From Ureibacillus aquaedulcis (GTDB taxonomy: Bacteria; Bacillota; Bacilli; Bacillales_A; Planococcaceae): a stretch of DNA of 64,000 nt. The position numbers and the translations under genes were made by a program. A model generated the notes under the pieces. That model was not told the DNA's origin and searched no databases. It saw nothing but the letters and a program-made list of their open reading frames with translations. Below are positions 1-8,120 of this stretch, piece by piece. Each line of letters opens with the position of its first letter. The stretch's first letter is position 1. The stretch lies in NCBI RefSeq assembly GCF_030418165.1, contig NZ_JAUHTQ010000001.1:310001-374000 (forward strand), in the 5' to 3' direction.

Positions 1-114
1 AAAAATTTAGTTCTTAAAGTTCGTTTTCTTCTTCATTGTTACCGAGCCTTAATAATTTTGTTTCATTTGTTCCCTTTTTGTAAACGAGAAAAGCTATATT
101 TTCGGTAGACAACA

Positions 115-123
115 TGCTATAAT
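115..123 (+). promoter_or_regulatory. Extended -10 promoter element for tagO
   Basis: TGCTATAAT lies about 45 bases upstream of the tagO start. It is a perfect -10 hexamer with the TG extension of extended -10 promoters. No good -35 box stands 16-18 bases upstream; TAGACA at 106-111 is too close. The assignment rests on the -10 alone. Confidence 0.5.
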
Positions 124-169
124 GATTTAGATTTATGGTGCCTATATATTATTTTTGAGGAGGAGAGAC

Positions 170-1240
170 ATGCTTTATGTGTCTTTAATCGTGGCTCTAG
201 TTGCAGCCATTTTAATTACTCCATTAGTAAAACGATTAGCATTCCGTATTGGTGCTGTGGATGCGCCAAATTACCGTAAAGTACACTCGCGGATTATGCC
301 TCGACTTGGTGGTTTAGCAATCTTTATCGCATTTATCATTGGACTAGCTTTACTAAGACCAGTTCCGGATGTCCAACCAGGAGAAAATCCTTTCATGATT
401 CCGTTGGCAATCGTGTTGGGAGCAACGGTAATTGTCATTACTGGAATAGTGGATGACATGCGTGAAATTTCGGCAAAGGCTAAGATGCTTGGCCAGTTAA
501 TCGCTGGATGTATCATTGTCTTTGTTGGTGGTATTCAAATTGAGATGATCAACTTACCATTTGGTGGTTCTCTAGATTTTGGATTCCTGAGTATTCCATT
601 CACAATTGTTTGGATTATTGGAATTACCAATGCGATTAATTTAATCGATGGTTTGGATGGACTTGCAGCTGGTGTTTCAACAATTGCTCTAATTACATTG
701 GCTTGTATGGCTCTTGTAATGGGGAATATCTTCGTTTTGGCAACAGCAGCCATTTTAGCTTGCAGTACATTAGGCTTTTTATTCTATAATTTTCACCCGG
801 CGAAAATCTTCATGGGTGATACAGGGGCATTATTTTTAGGGTTTATGATTGCGGTGTTGTCACTACTTGGATTTAAAGGTTTCACCATCGTTTCATTCAT
901 TATTCCTGTCATTATGCTAGGGGTGCCTATCTCGGATACTTTCTTTGCCATTGTTCGTCGTATACGAAATGGACAAAAATGGTCAGATCCAGACAAATCA
1001 CACTTACATCACCGTTTAATTGATATGGGCTTCTCACACAGAAACACAGTATTAATTATATACGGGATTGCCGCATTATTCGGGATTGCAGCGATTATCT
1101 TCTCAATGGCAAAGATTTGGGGAGCGATCCTATTAATAACTGTTCTCTTAGTTGCCATCGAACTATTCGTCGAAGTCATCGGACTGGCCGGCAAGAACTA
1201 TCGCCCGCTCATTAACCTCGTAAGAATATTTAATAAGTAA
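170..1240 (+). CDS. tagO: Undecaprenyl-phosphate GlcNAc-1-phosphate transferase TagO
   Basis: Transfers GlcNAc-1-phosphate from UDP-GlcNAc to undecaprenyl phosphate at the membrane, the first step of wall teichoic acid linkage-unit synthesis. The 356-residue protein is almost entirely membrane-spanning, matching TagO/WecA/MraY length. Family signatures are visible: DAPNYRKVH at 31-39, the catalytic VDD at 94-96, NAINLIDGLDG at 154-164, MGDTGA at 215-220 and the HLHH motif at 278-281. The ATG at 170 is preferred over an in-frame TTG at 155 because GAGGAGG (157-163) sits six bases before the ATG and overlaps the TTG. A terminator follows at 1260. Synteny with B. subtilis tagO-yvhJ-yvyE supports TagO over a general WecA name. 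Confidence 0.93.
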   Translation: MLYVSLIVALVAAILITPLVKRLAFRIGAVDAPNYRKVHSRIMPRLGGLAIFIAFIIGLALLRPVPDVQPGENPFMIPLAIVLGATVIVITGIVDDMREISAKAKMLGQLIAGCIIVFVGGIQIEMINLPFGGSLDFGFLSIPFTIVWIIGITNAINLIDGLDGLAAGVSTIALITLACMALVMGNIFVLATAAILACSTLGFLFYNFHPAKIFMGDTGALFLGFMIAVLSLLGFKGFTIVSFIIPVIMLGVPISDTFFAIVRRIRNGQKWSDPDKSHLHHRLIDMGFSHRNTVLIIYGIAALFGIAAIIFSMAKIWGAILLITVLLVAIELFVEVIGLAGKNYRPLINLVRIFNK

Positions 1241-1259
1241 ATTAATTCATAATACAAAA

Positions 1260-1309
1260 AGCTACTCCAACGTATCGTTAACATACGGTACTGAGGGAGT
1301 GGCTTTTTT
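1260..1309 (+). terminator. Rho-independent terminator of tagO
   Basis: The stem AGCTACTCC (1260-1268) pairs with GGAGTGGCT (1296-1304) using one G-U pair. An inner CGTAT/ATACG stem strengthens it, and TTTTTT follows. Confidence 0.85.
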
Positions 1310-1420
1310 GGTTTTTAATAGTGATGAGTGGATTGTGTGATTGCTTGCACGTTGTATACGCGTTCTTGGATTGTGTATGCTGTGTGTGTCACACATAATA
1401 ACAAAAATCAAAGTTAAACG

Positions 1421-1490
1421 GGTACCGGGGACACAAACAAATCCAAAACAATTCAGAACAATATGAGTGCCGGGCACAAAAACAATTCTC
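1421..1490. repeat. Two copies of a GTGCC-GGCAC dispersed motif
   Basis: The stretch 1310-1500 has no convincing gene. It holds GTACCGGGGACAC (1422 onward) and GTGCCGGGCAC (1467-1477), each followed by an A-rich ACAAANAANAATTC-like tail. Related copies occur at 60216-60225 and 61479-61489. All sit in intergenic DNA. Confidence 0.5.
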
Positions 1491-1502
1491 ACATAATACA
1501 AG

Positions 1503-1535
1503 AAAAAACCCGTGAAGATGATTTCTTCACGGGTT
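1503..1535 (-). terminator. Terminator of the LCP gene
   Basis: ACCCGTGAAG (1508-1517) pairs perfectly with CTTCACGGGT (1525-1534). On the minus strand the stem is followed by TTTTTTC, just after the LCP stop codon. Confidence 0.9.
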
Positions 1536-1540
1536 CATGG

Positions 1541-2599
1541 TTATCTTGATGTTGTTTCGTCGATTGGATCGGATGCGTTTTCTGTTGTGTCTGCTCCTGA
1601 GATGCTTGAGGAGTCAGGGATTAGTTCTAAGTGACTTTGTAGGATATGTTGTGTTTCTTCCAAGGATTCTTCGTCTAATTGGTAATAATAAGTACCAGTC
1701 GACGTGTCATCGTATCCGTTTAAAGTTAATGCATCGATTTGAGGAATACCTTCTGTAAAGTAGCTGAAGAAGGATTTCATTTCATCGAATGTCATATCGG
1801 TTTTCATGTTATCGCCAATCGCTTCAAGGATATCATCATATTTTGAAATCGATGTAACGGATGAAGCTTTTTGGGCAATGGCTTTAATAATATCCTGCTG
1901 GCGCTGGCCACGCATAATATCGCTATCGTGTTTACGTGTTCTTGCTAATGATAGTGCTTCACTACCATTTAATTGTTGTAAACCTGGTTCTAAATAGATG
2001 GATTTGTTATCATTTTCATCCAACTCATAGAAAGCGTATGGAATATTGACATCAACTTCGATTCCACCCAGTGCATCGACAACATCGATGAATGCATTGA
2101 AGTTCATTCGTACATAATAATCTACAGGGATATCAAATAATTCCTCTACTGTTTCTATGGAGGCAAGTGTACCACCAAATGCATGGGCATGCGTAATTTT
2201 GTCTTCACCGTCAATATAAGGAATGTATACGTAAGAATCACGTGGAATGCTTACGAGCTTCACCGTTTTGGCTTTATTGTTTAATGTTGCGAGTACTAAT
2301 GCGTCGGAGCGGGAATGGTCTGAACCTTGGCCTCTTTCTTCGCTATCATCGACACCGACGAAAAGGATTGAAACGTTATCTTGCAGAGGTTCTACCTTGG
2401 CTTCACGTTTATCCGACATTTCGCGATCGACTTCTTCGTAGGATTTGTCTGCGGCATTTTCGGCTTTTTTTGTTAAATAGATGCCATATGTCGTCACACA
2501 TAATAATAAAGAAGCCGATAATAATAAAAGTATTTTAAGAACTAGAGAAAACTTCTTTTTCGGCTTTTTCTCTTTTATTTTCAACTCTGATCTTTTCAT
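1541..2599 (-). CDS. LytR-CpsA-Psr (LCP) family phosphotransferase, probable TagV-type
   Basis: LCP proteins attach undecaprenyl-linked glycopolymers such as wall teichoic acid to peptidoglycan outside the membrane. The 352-residue product has a short Lys-rich cytoplasmic tail, one membrane helix at about 20-42 and a large extracellular LCP domain. Hallmark residues are visible: FVGVDD, RSDALVLATLN, SIPRDSYV and the Arg-rich LARTRKHDSD-MRGQRQQ segment that binds the lipid pyrophosphate. The Ser/Thr/Glu-rich C-terminus is probably disordered. AGAGGAGAG precedes the ATG. It lies convergent to tagO and next to yvyE, as tagV (yvhJ) does in B. subtilis, so TagV orthology is inferred from position; TagT and TagU cannot be separated by sequence reading alone. 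Confidence 0.88.
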   Translation of the reverse strand: MKRSELKIKEKKPKKKFSLVLKILLLLSASLLLCVTTYGIYLTKKAENAADKSYEEVDREMSDKREAKVEPLQDNVSILFVGVDDSEERGQGSDHSRSDALVLATLNNKAKTVKLVSIPRDSYVYIPYIDGEDKITHAHAFGGTLASIETVEELFDIPVDYYVRMNFNAFIDVVDALGGIEVDVNIPYAFYELDENDNKSIYLEPGLQQLNGSEALSLARTRKHDSDIMRGQRQQDIIKAIAQKASSVTSISKYDDILEAIGDNMKTDMTFDEMKSFFSYFTEGIPQIDALTLNGYDDTSTGTYYYQLDEESLEETQHILQSHLELIPDSSSISGADTTENASDPIDETTSR

Positions 2600-2749
2600 C
2601 TAAACTCTCCTCTAATGTAGGAATTGCATTCGTTTATAGTAGTAAATTGTCTTTTGAATTTCTTTTTAGTATGTCAAAGATTGTTTTGATTATCTGTGGT
2701 AAAACTTTCGTAAGGCAGACAATGTCGACAACTAAACCCAATACTATCT

Positions 2750-2778
2750 ATTATACTATGATGTCGAATTACAGTAAA
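2750..2778 (-). promoter_or_regulatory. Sigma-A-type promoter for the LCP gene
   Basis: Read on the minus strand, TTTACT (2773-2778) and a perfect TATAAT (2750-2755) are separated by 17 bases, about 150 bases upstream of the LCP start. The rest of 2600-2942 shows no convincing gene; a plus-strand reading frame there lacks a ribosome binding site. Confidence 0.55.
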
Positions 2779-2942
2779 ATAGATTTTTATGTTCACCTAG
2801 TAAAAGTTAACCAGTTAAAGAGATTCACAGTATAAAATATGTATGAAATCCACCGAAACATTCATATGGTGGCTATCAATCTTAAGGATTTCTGCTATAA
2901 AGTGTTCTAAGATCAAGTCCTTAAACTACCTAATTTCACCGA

Positions 2943-3575
2943 TCAAATTACAAACTCTGCAAATTTCTTATCTATGCAAGTAACCGTTGATTGGCCGTTT
3001 GTCAGCTCGGTCACCCAGTTTGTGAACCTTTCCACATCATCTTTTAATACATCGACAATAACTTCGACATTTTCTGCGTATTGAATGCCATTCAAAGTGT
3101 AATCGGAATTGCGAATCTCGTTCTCCACTTTTCCTAGCCAAGTATAATCAATGGAAATCTTCATGACATGATGTAATTTTCGCTCTACTACTTGTGCTGC
3201 ATCGATTCCTTCTGTTGTTGCTTTCCCGTAGGCACGGATTAAACCGCCGCCACCTAGCTTGATCCCTCCGAAATAACGAGTCACTACAACGACGGTATCT
3301 TTTAACCCTTGTTTTTTTAATACTTCTAGCATAGGGACGCCAGCTGTTCCACTAGGTTCCCCGTCATCATTGGCTTTTTGGATTTGGTCATGCTCACCTA
3401 CCATATAGCAAGAACAATTATGAGTCGCACTGGAATGTAGCTTTTTGATGCTTTCGATAAATTCAATGGCCTCTTCTTCGGTTTCAGCCCGGTTGACATA
3501 AGCGATAAAACGTGATTTAGAAATTACAATTTCTTTCTCTCCCAAGCCTTTTACAGTTTTGTAGTCATTTCGCAT
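2943..3575 (-). CDS. yvyE: YigZ/IMPACT (UPF0029) family protein
   Basis: The 210-residue protein matches the usual length of bacterial YigZ/YvyE proteins. The N-terminal IMPACT-type domain shows SATHNCSCY, DDGEPSGTAG and RYFGGIKLGGGGLIRAYG, the most conserved blocks of the family. The C-terminal third (about 140-205) corresponds to the ferredoxin-like DUF1949 domain. The IMPACT family is linked to translation control in eukaryotes; the bacterial role is not settled. AAAGGAG lies seven bases upstream of the ATG. It is divergent from degS, as in B. subtilis. It may share a transcript with the downstream LCP gene, although a promoter-like sequence lies between them. Confidence 0.9.
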   Translation of the reverse strand: MRNDYKTVKGLGEKEIVISKSRFIAYVNRAETEEEAIEFIESIKKLHSSATHNCSCYMVGEHDQIQKANDDGEPSGTAGVPMLEVLKKQGLKDTVVVVTRYFGGIKLGGGGLIRAYGKATTEGIDAAQVVERKLHHVMKISIDYTWLGKVENEIRNSDYTLNGIQYAENVEVIVDVLKDDVERFTNWVTELTNGQSTVTCIDKKFAEFVI

Positions 3576-3751
3576 TATAATGTCTCCTTTTAATTACAAA
3601 AAATGAATGATTCTATAGTAAGATATTTACTTAAATTTTATGACTAAAATGTTATAATATTAAATAACAATTACAGTTACTGGTTTTTCATTTCAAGACC
3701 CATTATTACTGTTATACTATATATTAACACCAATTAGATTGGGGTAAAGGT

Positions 3752-4918
3752 ATGTTTTCAAACGAGAAAGTTGATATTGGCTCGCTTGATGTGATTTTTA
3801 ATCGAATGATTGAGACCATAACAAGCTCAAAAAGTGATATATTCATAATTAGTGAGCAAAGCCGTAGCAGCTTTGAAGAGTTAAAAGAAGAATTGGAATT
3901 CATTAAGCAAAAAATCAAACTGATTATAGATGAAAGTGATGATTTAGAGCAAAGAACTAAACTCGCTAAATTACGTCTAGTAGAAGTGAGTAAGTACTTC
4001 AACCAATACACTGAGGAACAGGTGCGCGAAGCTTACGAAAATGCAAATGATCTTCAAATTCGGCTATCTCTTACACGTTCAGAAGAAAAACGTTTGCGTG
4101 AAAAGCGCGATGATCTGGAGCGTCGTTTAAAGTCATTATACGATACAATTGAACGGGCAGAACATATTGTCGATCAAGTAAATGTTGTATTAAATTATTT
4201 AACGACGGACTTAAAGAATGTCAGTCTTGCCTTGGAAAATGCTAAGATAAAACAAGACTTTGGCATTAAAATTATCGCTGCACAAGAAAAAGAAAGAAAA
4301 CGTTTATCGCGTGAAATCCACGATGGACCAGCCCAAATGATGGCCAATGTTCTGATGCGTTCCAATTTAATTGAAAGAACGTATAAAGAAAAAGGTATGG
4401 AGCAAGCCATCAAGGAAATTGCCGAGTTGAAAAAGACAGTACGGAATGCCCTTTCGGAAGTACGCCGTATTATTTACGACTTGCGTCCTATGGCACTCGA
4501 TGATTTAGGGATCGTTCCGACATTGAAAAAATATTTGTCTACTATTATGGAATATAATCCAGGTGTTCAAATTCACTTCCAAACGTTTAGCGATGAAAAA
4601 AGACTTCCTTCTGACTACGAGGTTTCGATCTTCCGGTTAGTTCAGGAAAGTGTAAATAATGCCATCAAGCATGGTAAATCTCCGGATATTTGGGTAAAGA
4701 TAGAATGGCTAAGAGAGCAAGTCAGCATTTTAGTCAAGGACAATGGAACTGGGTTCGATAAAAAAACTGCCAGAGAGCATTCCTTTGGCATTATCGGCAT
4801 GAAGGAAAGAGTCGATTTGCTAAAAGGGACAATGCAAATCCAAAGCAGTCCAGGTAATGGGACAAGTATATTATTCAAGGTGCCTTTACCGGAAAAAATA
4901 CAAACAATCGAAAATTAA
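3752..4918 (+). CDS. degS: Sensor histidine kinase DegS
   Basis: Cytoplasmic histidine kinase that phosphorylates DegU and so controls competence, motility, exoenzymes and multicellular behaviour. The 388 residues compare with 385 in B. subtilis. The N-terminal half is a long coiled-coil DegS sensor domain without membrane helices. The HisKA_3 dimerisation domain carries SREIHDGPAQ with phospho-acceptor His190. The HATPase domain has the N box NNAIKHG (302-308), DNGTGF (330-335) and SFGIIGMKERV. GGGGT (3741-3745) precedes the ATG. degU follows after 30 bases, so the pair is one operon. Confidence 0.96.
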   Translation: MFSNEKVDIGSLDVIFNRMIETITSSKSDIFIISEQSRSSFEELKEELEFIKQKIKLIIDESDDLEQRTKLAKLRLVEVSKYFNQYTEEQVREAYENANDLQIRLSLTRSEEKRLREKRDDLERRLKSLYDTIERAEHIVDQVNVVLNYLTTDLKNVSLALENAKIKQDFGIKIIAAQEKERKRLSREIHDGPAQMMANVLMRSNLIERTYKEKGMEQAIKEIAELKKTVRNALSEVRRIIYDLRPMALDDLGIVPTLKKYLSTIMEYNPGVQIHFQTFSDEKRLPSDYEVSIFRLVQESVNNAIKHGKSPDIWVKIEWLREQVSILVKDNGTGFDKKTAREHSFGIIGMKERVDLLKGTMQIQSSPGNGTSILFKVPLPEKIQTIEN

Positions 4919-4948
4919 ATAGAAGCCACTGTAGGGGGAAAAGGATTT

Positions 4949-5623
4949 ATGACGAAAATTATTATTATTGATGATCACCAATTATTCCGTGAAGGGGTAA
5001 AACGAATTTTAGATTTTGAAGATACATTTGAAGTTGTTGCTGAAGGCGATGATGGTGCAGATATAGTAAACTTATACCAAAACAACTTACCCGATGTGGT
5101 TCTGATGGACATAAATATGCCAGGAAAAAATGGTGTAGAAGCAACTTCTGAGCTGGTTGCAGAATTCCCTGACGCAAAAGTGATTATGCTTTCCATTCAT
5201 GACGATGAATCGTACGTGACACATGCATTAAGATCTGGTGCCTTAGGCTACATGTTAAAGGAAATGGATGCAGATGAAATCGTGGAAGCAATCAAAGTCG
5301 TTGCAAATGGCGGTTCTTATCTACACCCAAAAGTAACGAAAAACTTGGTAGCGGAGTTCCGTCGCTTAAGCGAGCATGAAAACAAAGGCAACTTCCACCA
5401 AACAGAAATTCGCCGTCCATTCCACTTACTGACAAAACGTGAGTGTGAGGTTCTTCAATTACTGACAGATGGCCAATCGAACCGTACAATCGGTGAAACG
5501 TTGTTCATCTCGGAAAAAACCGTGAAAAACCACGTATCAAGCATTTTACAAAAAATGAACGTAAACGACCGTACACAAGCAGTAGTCACTGCCATTAAAA
5601 ACGGCTGGGTTGAAGTTCGATAA
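4949..5623 (+). CDS. degU: Response regulator DegU
   Basis: NarL/FixJ-family transcription factor. Residues 1-120 form the receiver domain with acidic DD at 8-9, phospho-acceptor Asp54 in VLMDINMPG, Thr/Ser in MLSIHDD and Lys in [10 protein letters not shown]. The C-terminal GerE/LuxR helix-turn-helix begins at [12 protein letters not shown] and includes [20 protein letters not shown]. Length (224) is close to B. subtilis DegU (229). GGGGGAAAAGG precedes the ATG. Co-operonic with degS and ended by the terminator at 5707. By family knowledge it activates or represses comK and flagellar genes depending on phosphorylation. Confidence 0.96.
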   Translation: MTKIIIIDDHQLFREGVKRILDFEDTFEVVAEGDDGADIVNLYQNNLPDVVLMDINMPGKNGVEATSELVAEFPDAKVIMLSIHDDESYVTHALRSGALGYMLKEMDADEIVEAIKVVANGGSYLHPKVTKNLVAEFRRLSEHENKGNFHQTEIRRPFHLLTKRECEVLQLLTDGQSNRTIGETLFISEKTVKNHVSSILQKMNVNDRTQAVVTAIKNGWVEVR

Positions 5624-5706
5624 TAATTAAGTTCTAAACTGTCCATAAACGCTAGTGGTTGAATTGCAACAGGCACTATCATTCAAGGTGTTTGTCGACA
5701 GTCTCC

Positions 5707-5747
5707 AATCTCAATTGACGATTTTTTCGTTGATTGGGATTTTTTTA
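5707..5747 (+). terminator. Terminator of degSU
   Basis: AATCTCAATTGACG pairs with CGTTGATTGGGATT across a T-rich loop, with a few G-U pairs and mismatches, followed by a T tract. The remaining bases to 5984 hold no convincing gene. Confidence 0.82.
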
Positions 5748-5952
5748 TTTTGTTAGGGGAATGGTTATAATAGGATTTTGGATCTTCAGGCTTAGGGAGT
5801 GAAGGTGCCGTATTAGAATTTCGGAAACAAATTGTCCATCTATAACGTCATACAATCGGTAATCGGTAAGGTAATAAAGTAACATCACAAATGCTAAATT
5901 TTTATAACATTTTCGAGTATATATTACTGAAATAGCCATAGTTTGACAATCA

Positions 5953-5961
5953 TGCTACAAT
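5953..5961 (+). promoter_or_regulatory. Possible extended -10 element before the lipoprotein gene
   Basis: TGCTACAAT fits an extended -10 box. TTGACA at 5943-5948 is only seven bases away, too close to act as its -35. The context resembles the tagO promoter (GACAA-CATGCTA-AAT in both). Confidence 0.35.
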
Positions 5962-5984
5962 AGTTACGCGGGAGGTATCAGTTG

Positions 5985-6545
5985 ATGAAAAAATGGTTAA
6001 TGCTCGCATTAGCGCTCTTTGTGCTAACTGCTTGTAACAATACAGAAGATAATAAGACAGAAGATAGCAATTCAGAAGACCCTACAGCAAGTACGCAAGA
6101 AACTGAAACTGAAACTGAAACTGAAGTAGGTTTTGAAGCAGTAGGTAGTGAAATCGAACAGGCTGCAAATGTTCCAAAAGAAGAACAAGTAGCAATTTTG
6201 GCAGCCTTTGATGAATATATTGCAGCTTTTAATGCAAAAGACATCGATCGCTATGTACAAACCCTTTCAAAAAATCCTAAGGGCTTTGAATATGAAGAAG
6301 ATGTCAATGCTGCCAAACAAGCATTTGCTCAGTACGATATTGAGCGAACAGCAACAGACACAACGATTGTAAAATATAGTGAAGAAGAAGCTCAGGTCTT
6401 TGCCAATCTGGATATCCAAATGACCGAAATCGAAACAAATGCAGCGTTGGCAAGCAGTGGACGCCAAGTTACCGTCTTTGCAAAAGAAGATGATGCATGG
6501 AAAGTAACCAGCGTTTATTATATCGGGAATGATGCTGCACAATAA
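5985..6545 (+). CDS. Lipoprotein with NTF2-like (SnoaL/DUF4440-type) fold
   Basis: Predicted membrane-anchored lipoprotein of 186 residues. The signal peptide ends in the lipobox LTAC with acylated Cys17. A disordered acidic linker rich in Glu/Thr/Asp (about 18-48) includes a short ET repeat. From about 60 on, the pattern (long helix with AFDEYIAAFNAKDIDRYV, then beta strands ending in KEDDAWKVTSVYYIG) looks like an NTF2-like domain, a fold used for ligand binding or catalysis; the ligand is unknown. The ATG at 5985 is preferred over TTG 5982 for its spacing to GGAGG (5971-5975). It is transcribed alone, with terminators on both sides. Confidence 0.75.
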   Translation: MKKWLMLALALFVLTACNNTEDNKTEDSNSEDPTASTQETETETETEVGFEAVGSEIEQAANVPKEEQVAILAAFDEYIAAFNAKDIDRYVQTLSKNPKGFEYEEDVNAAKQAFAQYDIERTATDTTIVKYSEEEAQVFANLDIQMTEIETNAALASSGRQVTVFAKEDDAWKVTSVYYIGNDAAQ

Positions 6546-6610
6546 ATGAATTTTGTAATTTAGTTTTGGAAAATGTAGGATTTTGTCTTACGAAAGTTTC
6601 CAAAAAGATA

Positions 6611-6658
6611 AAGTGTTTCGTGTACAATTGTTTTAACGTATACGAAGCACTTTTTATT
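6611..6658 (+). terminator. Terminator of the lipoprotein gene
   Basis: AAGTGTTTCGTGTAC (6611-6625) pairs with GTATACGAAGCACTT (6638-6652) over 15 positions with G-U pairs, followed by TTTATTTT. Confidence 0.88.
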
Positions 6659-6684
6659 TTAAGGAAATTGCAAAATTTTGCTAT

Positions 6685-6714
6685 GTGGATAACTTTCTGA
6701 AAAAGTTATCTCAC
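6685..6714. repeat. Short inverted repeat
   Basis: GTGGATAACTTT and AAAGTTATCTCAC form a stem with a four-base loop and one mismatch. There is no T tract, so it is not a clear terminator. It directly precedes the GC-rich element at 6717. Confidence 0.4.
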
Positions 6715-6716
6715 AT

Positions 6717-6861
6717 CTAGCTTCAGCGCCCAGCCCCTCGAGGTCGCTTCGGTTCCTTCCAACGTGTGCAATTTATCTGCATCGAAAGCGAAGCGGCAGA
6801 TGCAAGCACACTTGTCAGGTTCCTCCAGCGCTTGTCGGGGCTAAGCAGGGCGCTTGCGCTT
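6717..6861. repeat. GC-rich structured intergenic element
   Basis: About 145 bases of GC-rich DNA in an AT-rich intergenic region. The ends are complementary: GCGCC-CAGCCCC near 6726 pairs with GGGGCT-AAGCAGGGCGC near 6837-6853. Inner stems exist: GTGTGC (6764-6769) with GCACAC (6806-6811), and ATCTGC (6775-6780) with GCAGAT (6796-6801). From memory, similar sequences with the GCCCCTCGAGGTCGCTTC core recur in many Bacillaceae genomes as a dispersed repeat. I see no coding potential. It could be a mobile miniature element or a structured RNA. Confidence 0.55.
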
Positions 6862-6924
6862 TTGTTGTTTGAGTGAAGGAAAGTATTTGAAATATTTAAT
6901 TTTAGGCTTTTGTCTGATAGATGA

Positions 6925-6954
6925 TTCACAAAGCAGCACGAAGTACGGTAAAAT
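6925..6954 (+). promoter_or_regulatory. Candidate sigma-A promoter for degV
   Basis: TTCACA (6925-6930) and TAAAAT (6949-6954) are separated by 18 bases and lie just upstream of the degV ribosome binding site. Confidence 0.42.
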
Positions 6955-6980
6955 ATGGAGAATAGGAGAGTGGAGTATTC

Positions 6981-7826
6981 ATGAGTATTGCAGTCGTTAC
7001 AGACAGTACAGCATATTTAAGCGAAGAGGAAAGAGAACGCTACAACATTCGAATGATTCCTCTTAGTGTAAATTTAGAAGATGGAAGCTACGCAGAGGAA
7101 GTCGAAATCACTTCTTCCGAGTTTTATGATAAAGTGCGTAATTCGAAGTCATTCCCAAAAACAACACAACCAGCAGTCGGGAAATTTGTCGAGCTATTTG
7201 AAGAGCTCTCAAAAGAATACGATGAAGTCATTTCCATCCATTTATCAAGCGGCATCAGCGGTACCTATCAAGGTGCAGTGCAAGCCGGCCAAATGGTGGA
7301 AGGCATCAAAGTACATACCTTTGACAGCGAAATCTCTTGCGCACCACAAGGCTACTTTGCCTTGAGGGCTGCAGAAATGGCCGAGCAAGGTGCAAACAGC
7401 GATCAAATCCTGGCTACATTAGAAGAAATGAATCGTTTCATGCATGCCTATTTCGTAGTGGATGACCTAGCCCATCTGCAACGCGGAGGTAGACTTTCAG
7501 CAGCAGCTGCCCTAGTCGGGGGTCTTTTGCAAGTAAAGCCGATTCTTTGCTTCGAAGAAAAGGTCATCGTGCCTTTCGAAAAAATTCGCACGAAGAAAAA
7601 AGCATTGCGCCGTGTGGAAGACCTACTAGCACAAGATGCCATGAAAGGCGACAAATACATCGCCACAGTTATCCACGCAAACTGCGAAGAAGACGGCCGC
7701 GAATGGATGAACCAACTAGCAGAGACTTATCCGAATGTGGAATTCAATCTGAGCTATTTCGGTCCGGTGATCGGAACGCACCTTGGTGAAGGTTCATTGG
7801 GTTTGAGTTGGGTGAAGAAGATTTAG
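6981..7826 (+). CDS. degV: DegV family fatty-acid-binding protein
   Basis: DegV proteins bind fatty acids; members related to FakB present them to the FakA kinase for phospholipid synthesis. The 281-residue product has the family's two-domain form: N-terminal VVTDSTAYLS, a central SIHLSSGISGTYQGA with the Ser that contacts the carboxylate, and C-terminal RGGRLSAAAALVGGLLQVKPIL followed by TKKKALRR. GGAGAGTGGAG precedes the ATG. The gene sits between degU and comFA, the place of degV in B. subtilis. A terminator follows at once, so it is monocistronic here. Confidence 0.9.
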   Translation: MSIAVVTDSTAYLSEEERERYNIRMIPLSVNLEDGSYAEEVEITSSEFYDKVRNSKSFPKTTQPAVGKFVELFEELSKEYDEVISIHLSSGISGTYQGAVQAGQMVEGIKVHTFDSEISCAPQGYFALRAAEMAEQGANSDQILATLEEMNRFMHAYFVVDDLAHLQRGGRLSAAAALVGGLLQVKPILCFEEKVIVPFEKIRTKKKALRRVEDLLAQDAMKGDKYIATVIHANCEEDGREWMNQLAETYPNVEFNLSYFGPVIGTHLGEGSLGLSWVKKI

Positions 7827-7850
7827 TTATGTAAGTGATAGAAGTAAGGG

Positions 7851-7883
7851 CAGTCTCTACGGGAATCGTGGGGGCTGTTTTTT
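7851..7883 (+). terminator. Terminator of degV
   Basis: CAGTCTCTACG pairs with CGTGGGGGCTG through several G-U pairs, followed by TTTTTT. Confidence 0.75.
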
Positions 7884-7979
7884 AATTTTGTGATTAGTTG
7901 TCTAAAAATTTTTGGGTTCTATGAGGAATGTTTTGTAGATTAATAGTTCAAGTAATCAAAGAAGCAGCATGCACCCGAA

Positions 7980-8075
7980 TTATTGGACAGAATTTAAAGT
8001 TTATTGGAAACATTTTCGGTCTTATTGGACAGATTTCGGATTTTATTGGACACTTTTCATGTTTTTATTGGACAT
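7980..8075. repeat. Five 21-22 bp direct repeats (TTATTGGACA) upstream of comFA
   Basis: TTATTGGA(C/A)A begins at 7980, 8001, 8022, 8043 and 8065, giving a period of 21, 21, 21 and 22 bases. The intervening bases contain a partly conserved TTTCGG/TTTC. The array ends about 45 bases before the comFA start. The period equals two helical turns, which would place repeated sites on one DNA face. No consensus ComK box is evident. Confidence 0.75.
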
Positions 8076-8120
8076 TTCAGATCTATCGAACCTATCAATC
8101 AAACTAAAAAGGAGCTTAAA

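Noticed and set aside
1262-1501. 79-residue minus-strand frame in the tagO-LCP gap
   Set aside because: It runs through a terminator and dispersed repeat motifs and has no binding site.
2647-2835. 62-residue plus-strand frame between the LCP and yvyE genes
   Set aside because: No ribosome binding site, and it overlaps the minus-strand promoter of the LCP gene.
5943-5961. TTGACA with TACAAT as a sigma-A promoter
   Set aside because: The boxes are only seven bases apart, too close for RNA polymerase. Only the extended -10 remains plausible.
8004-8120. N-terminal extension of comFA through the 21-bp repeats
   Set aside because: It lacks a ribosome binding site and is made of the repeat itself. 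ATG 8121 has AAAGGAG at proper spacing and a family-like start.
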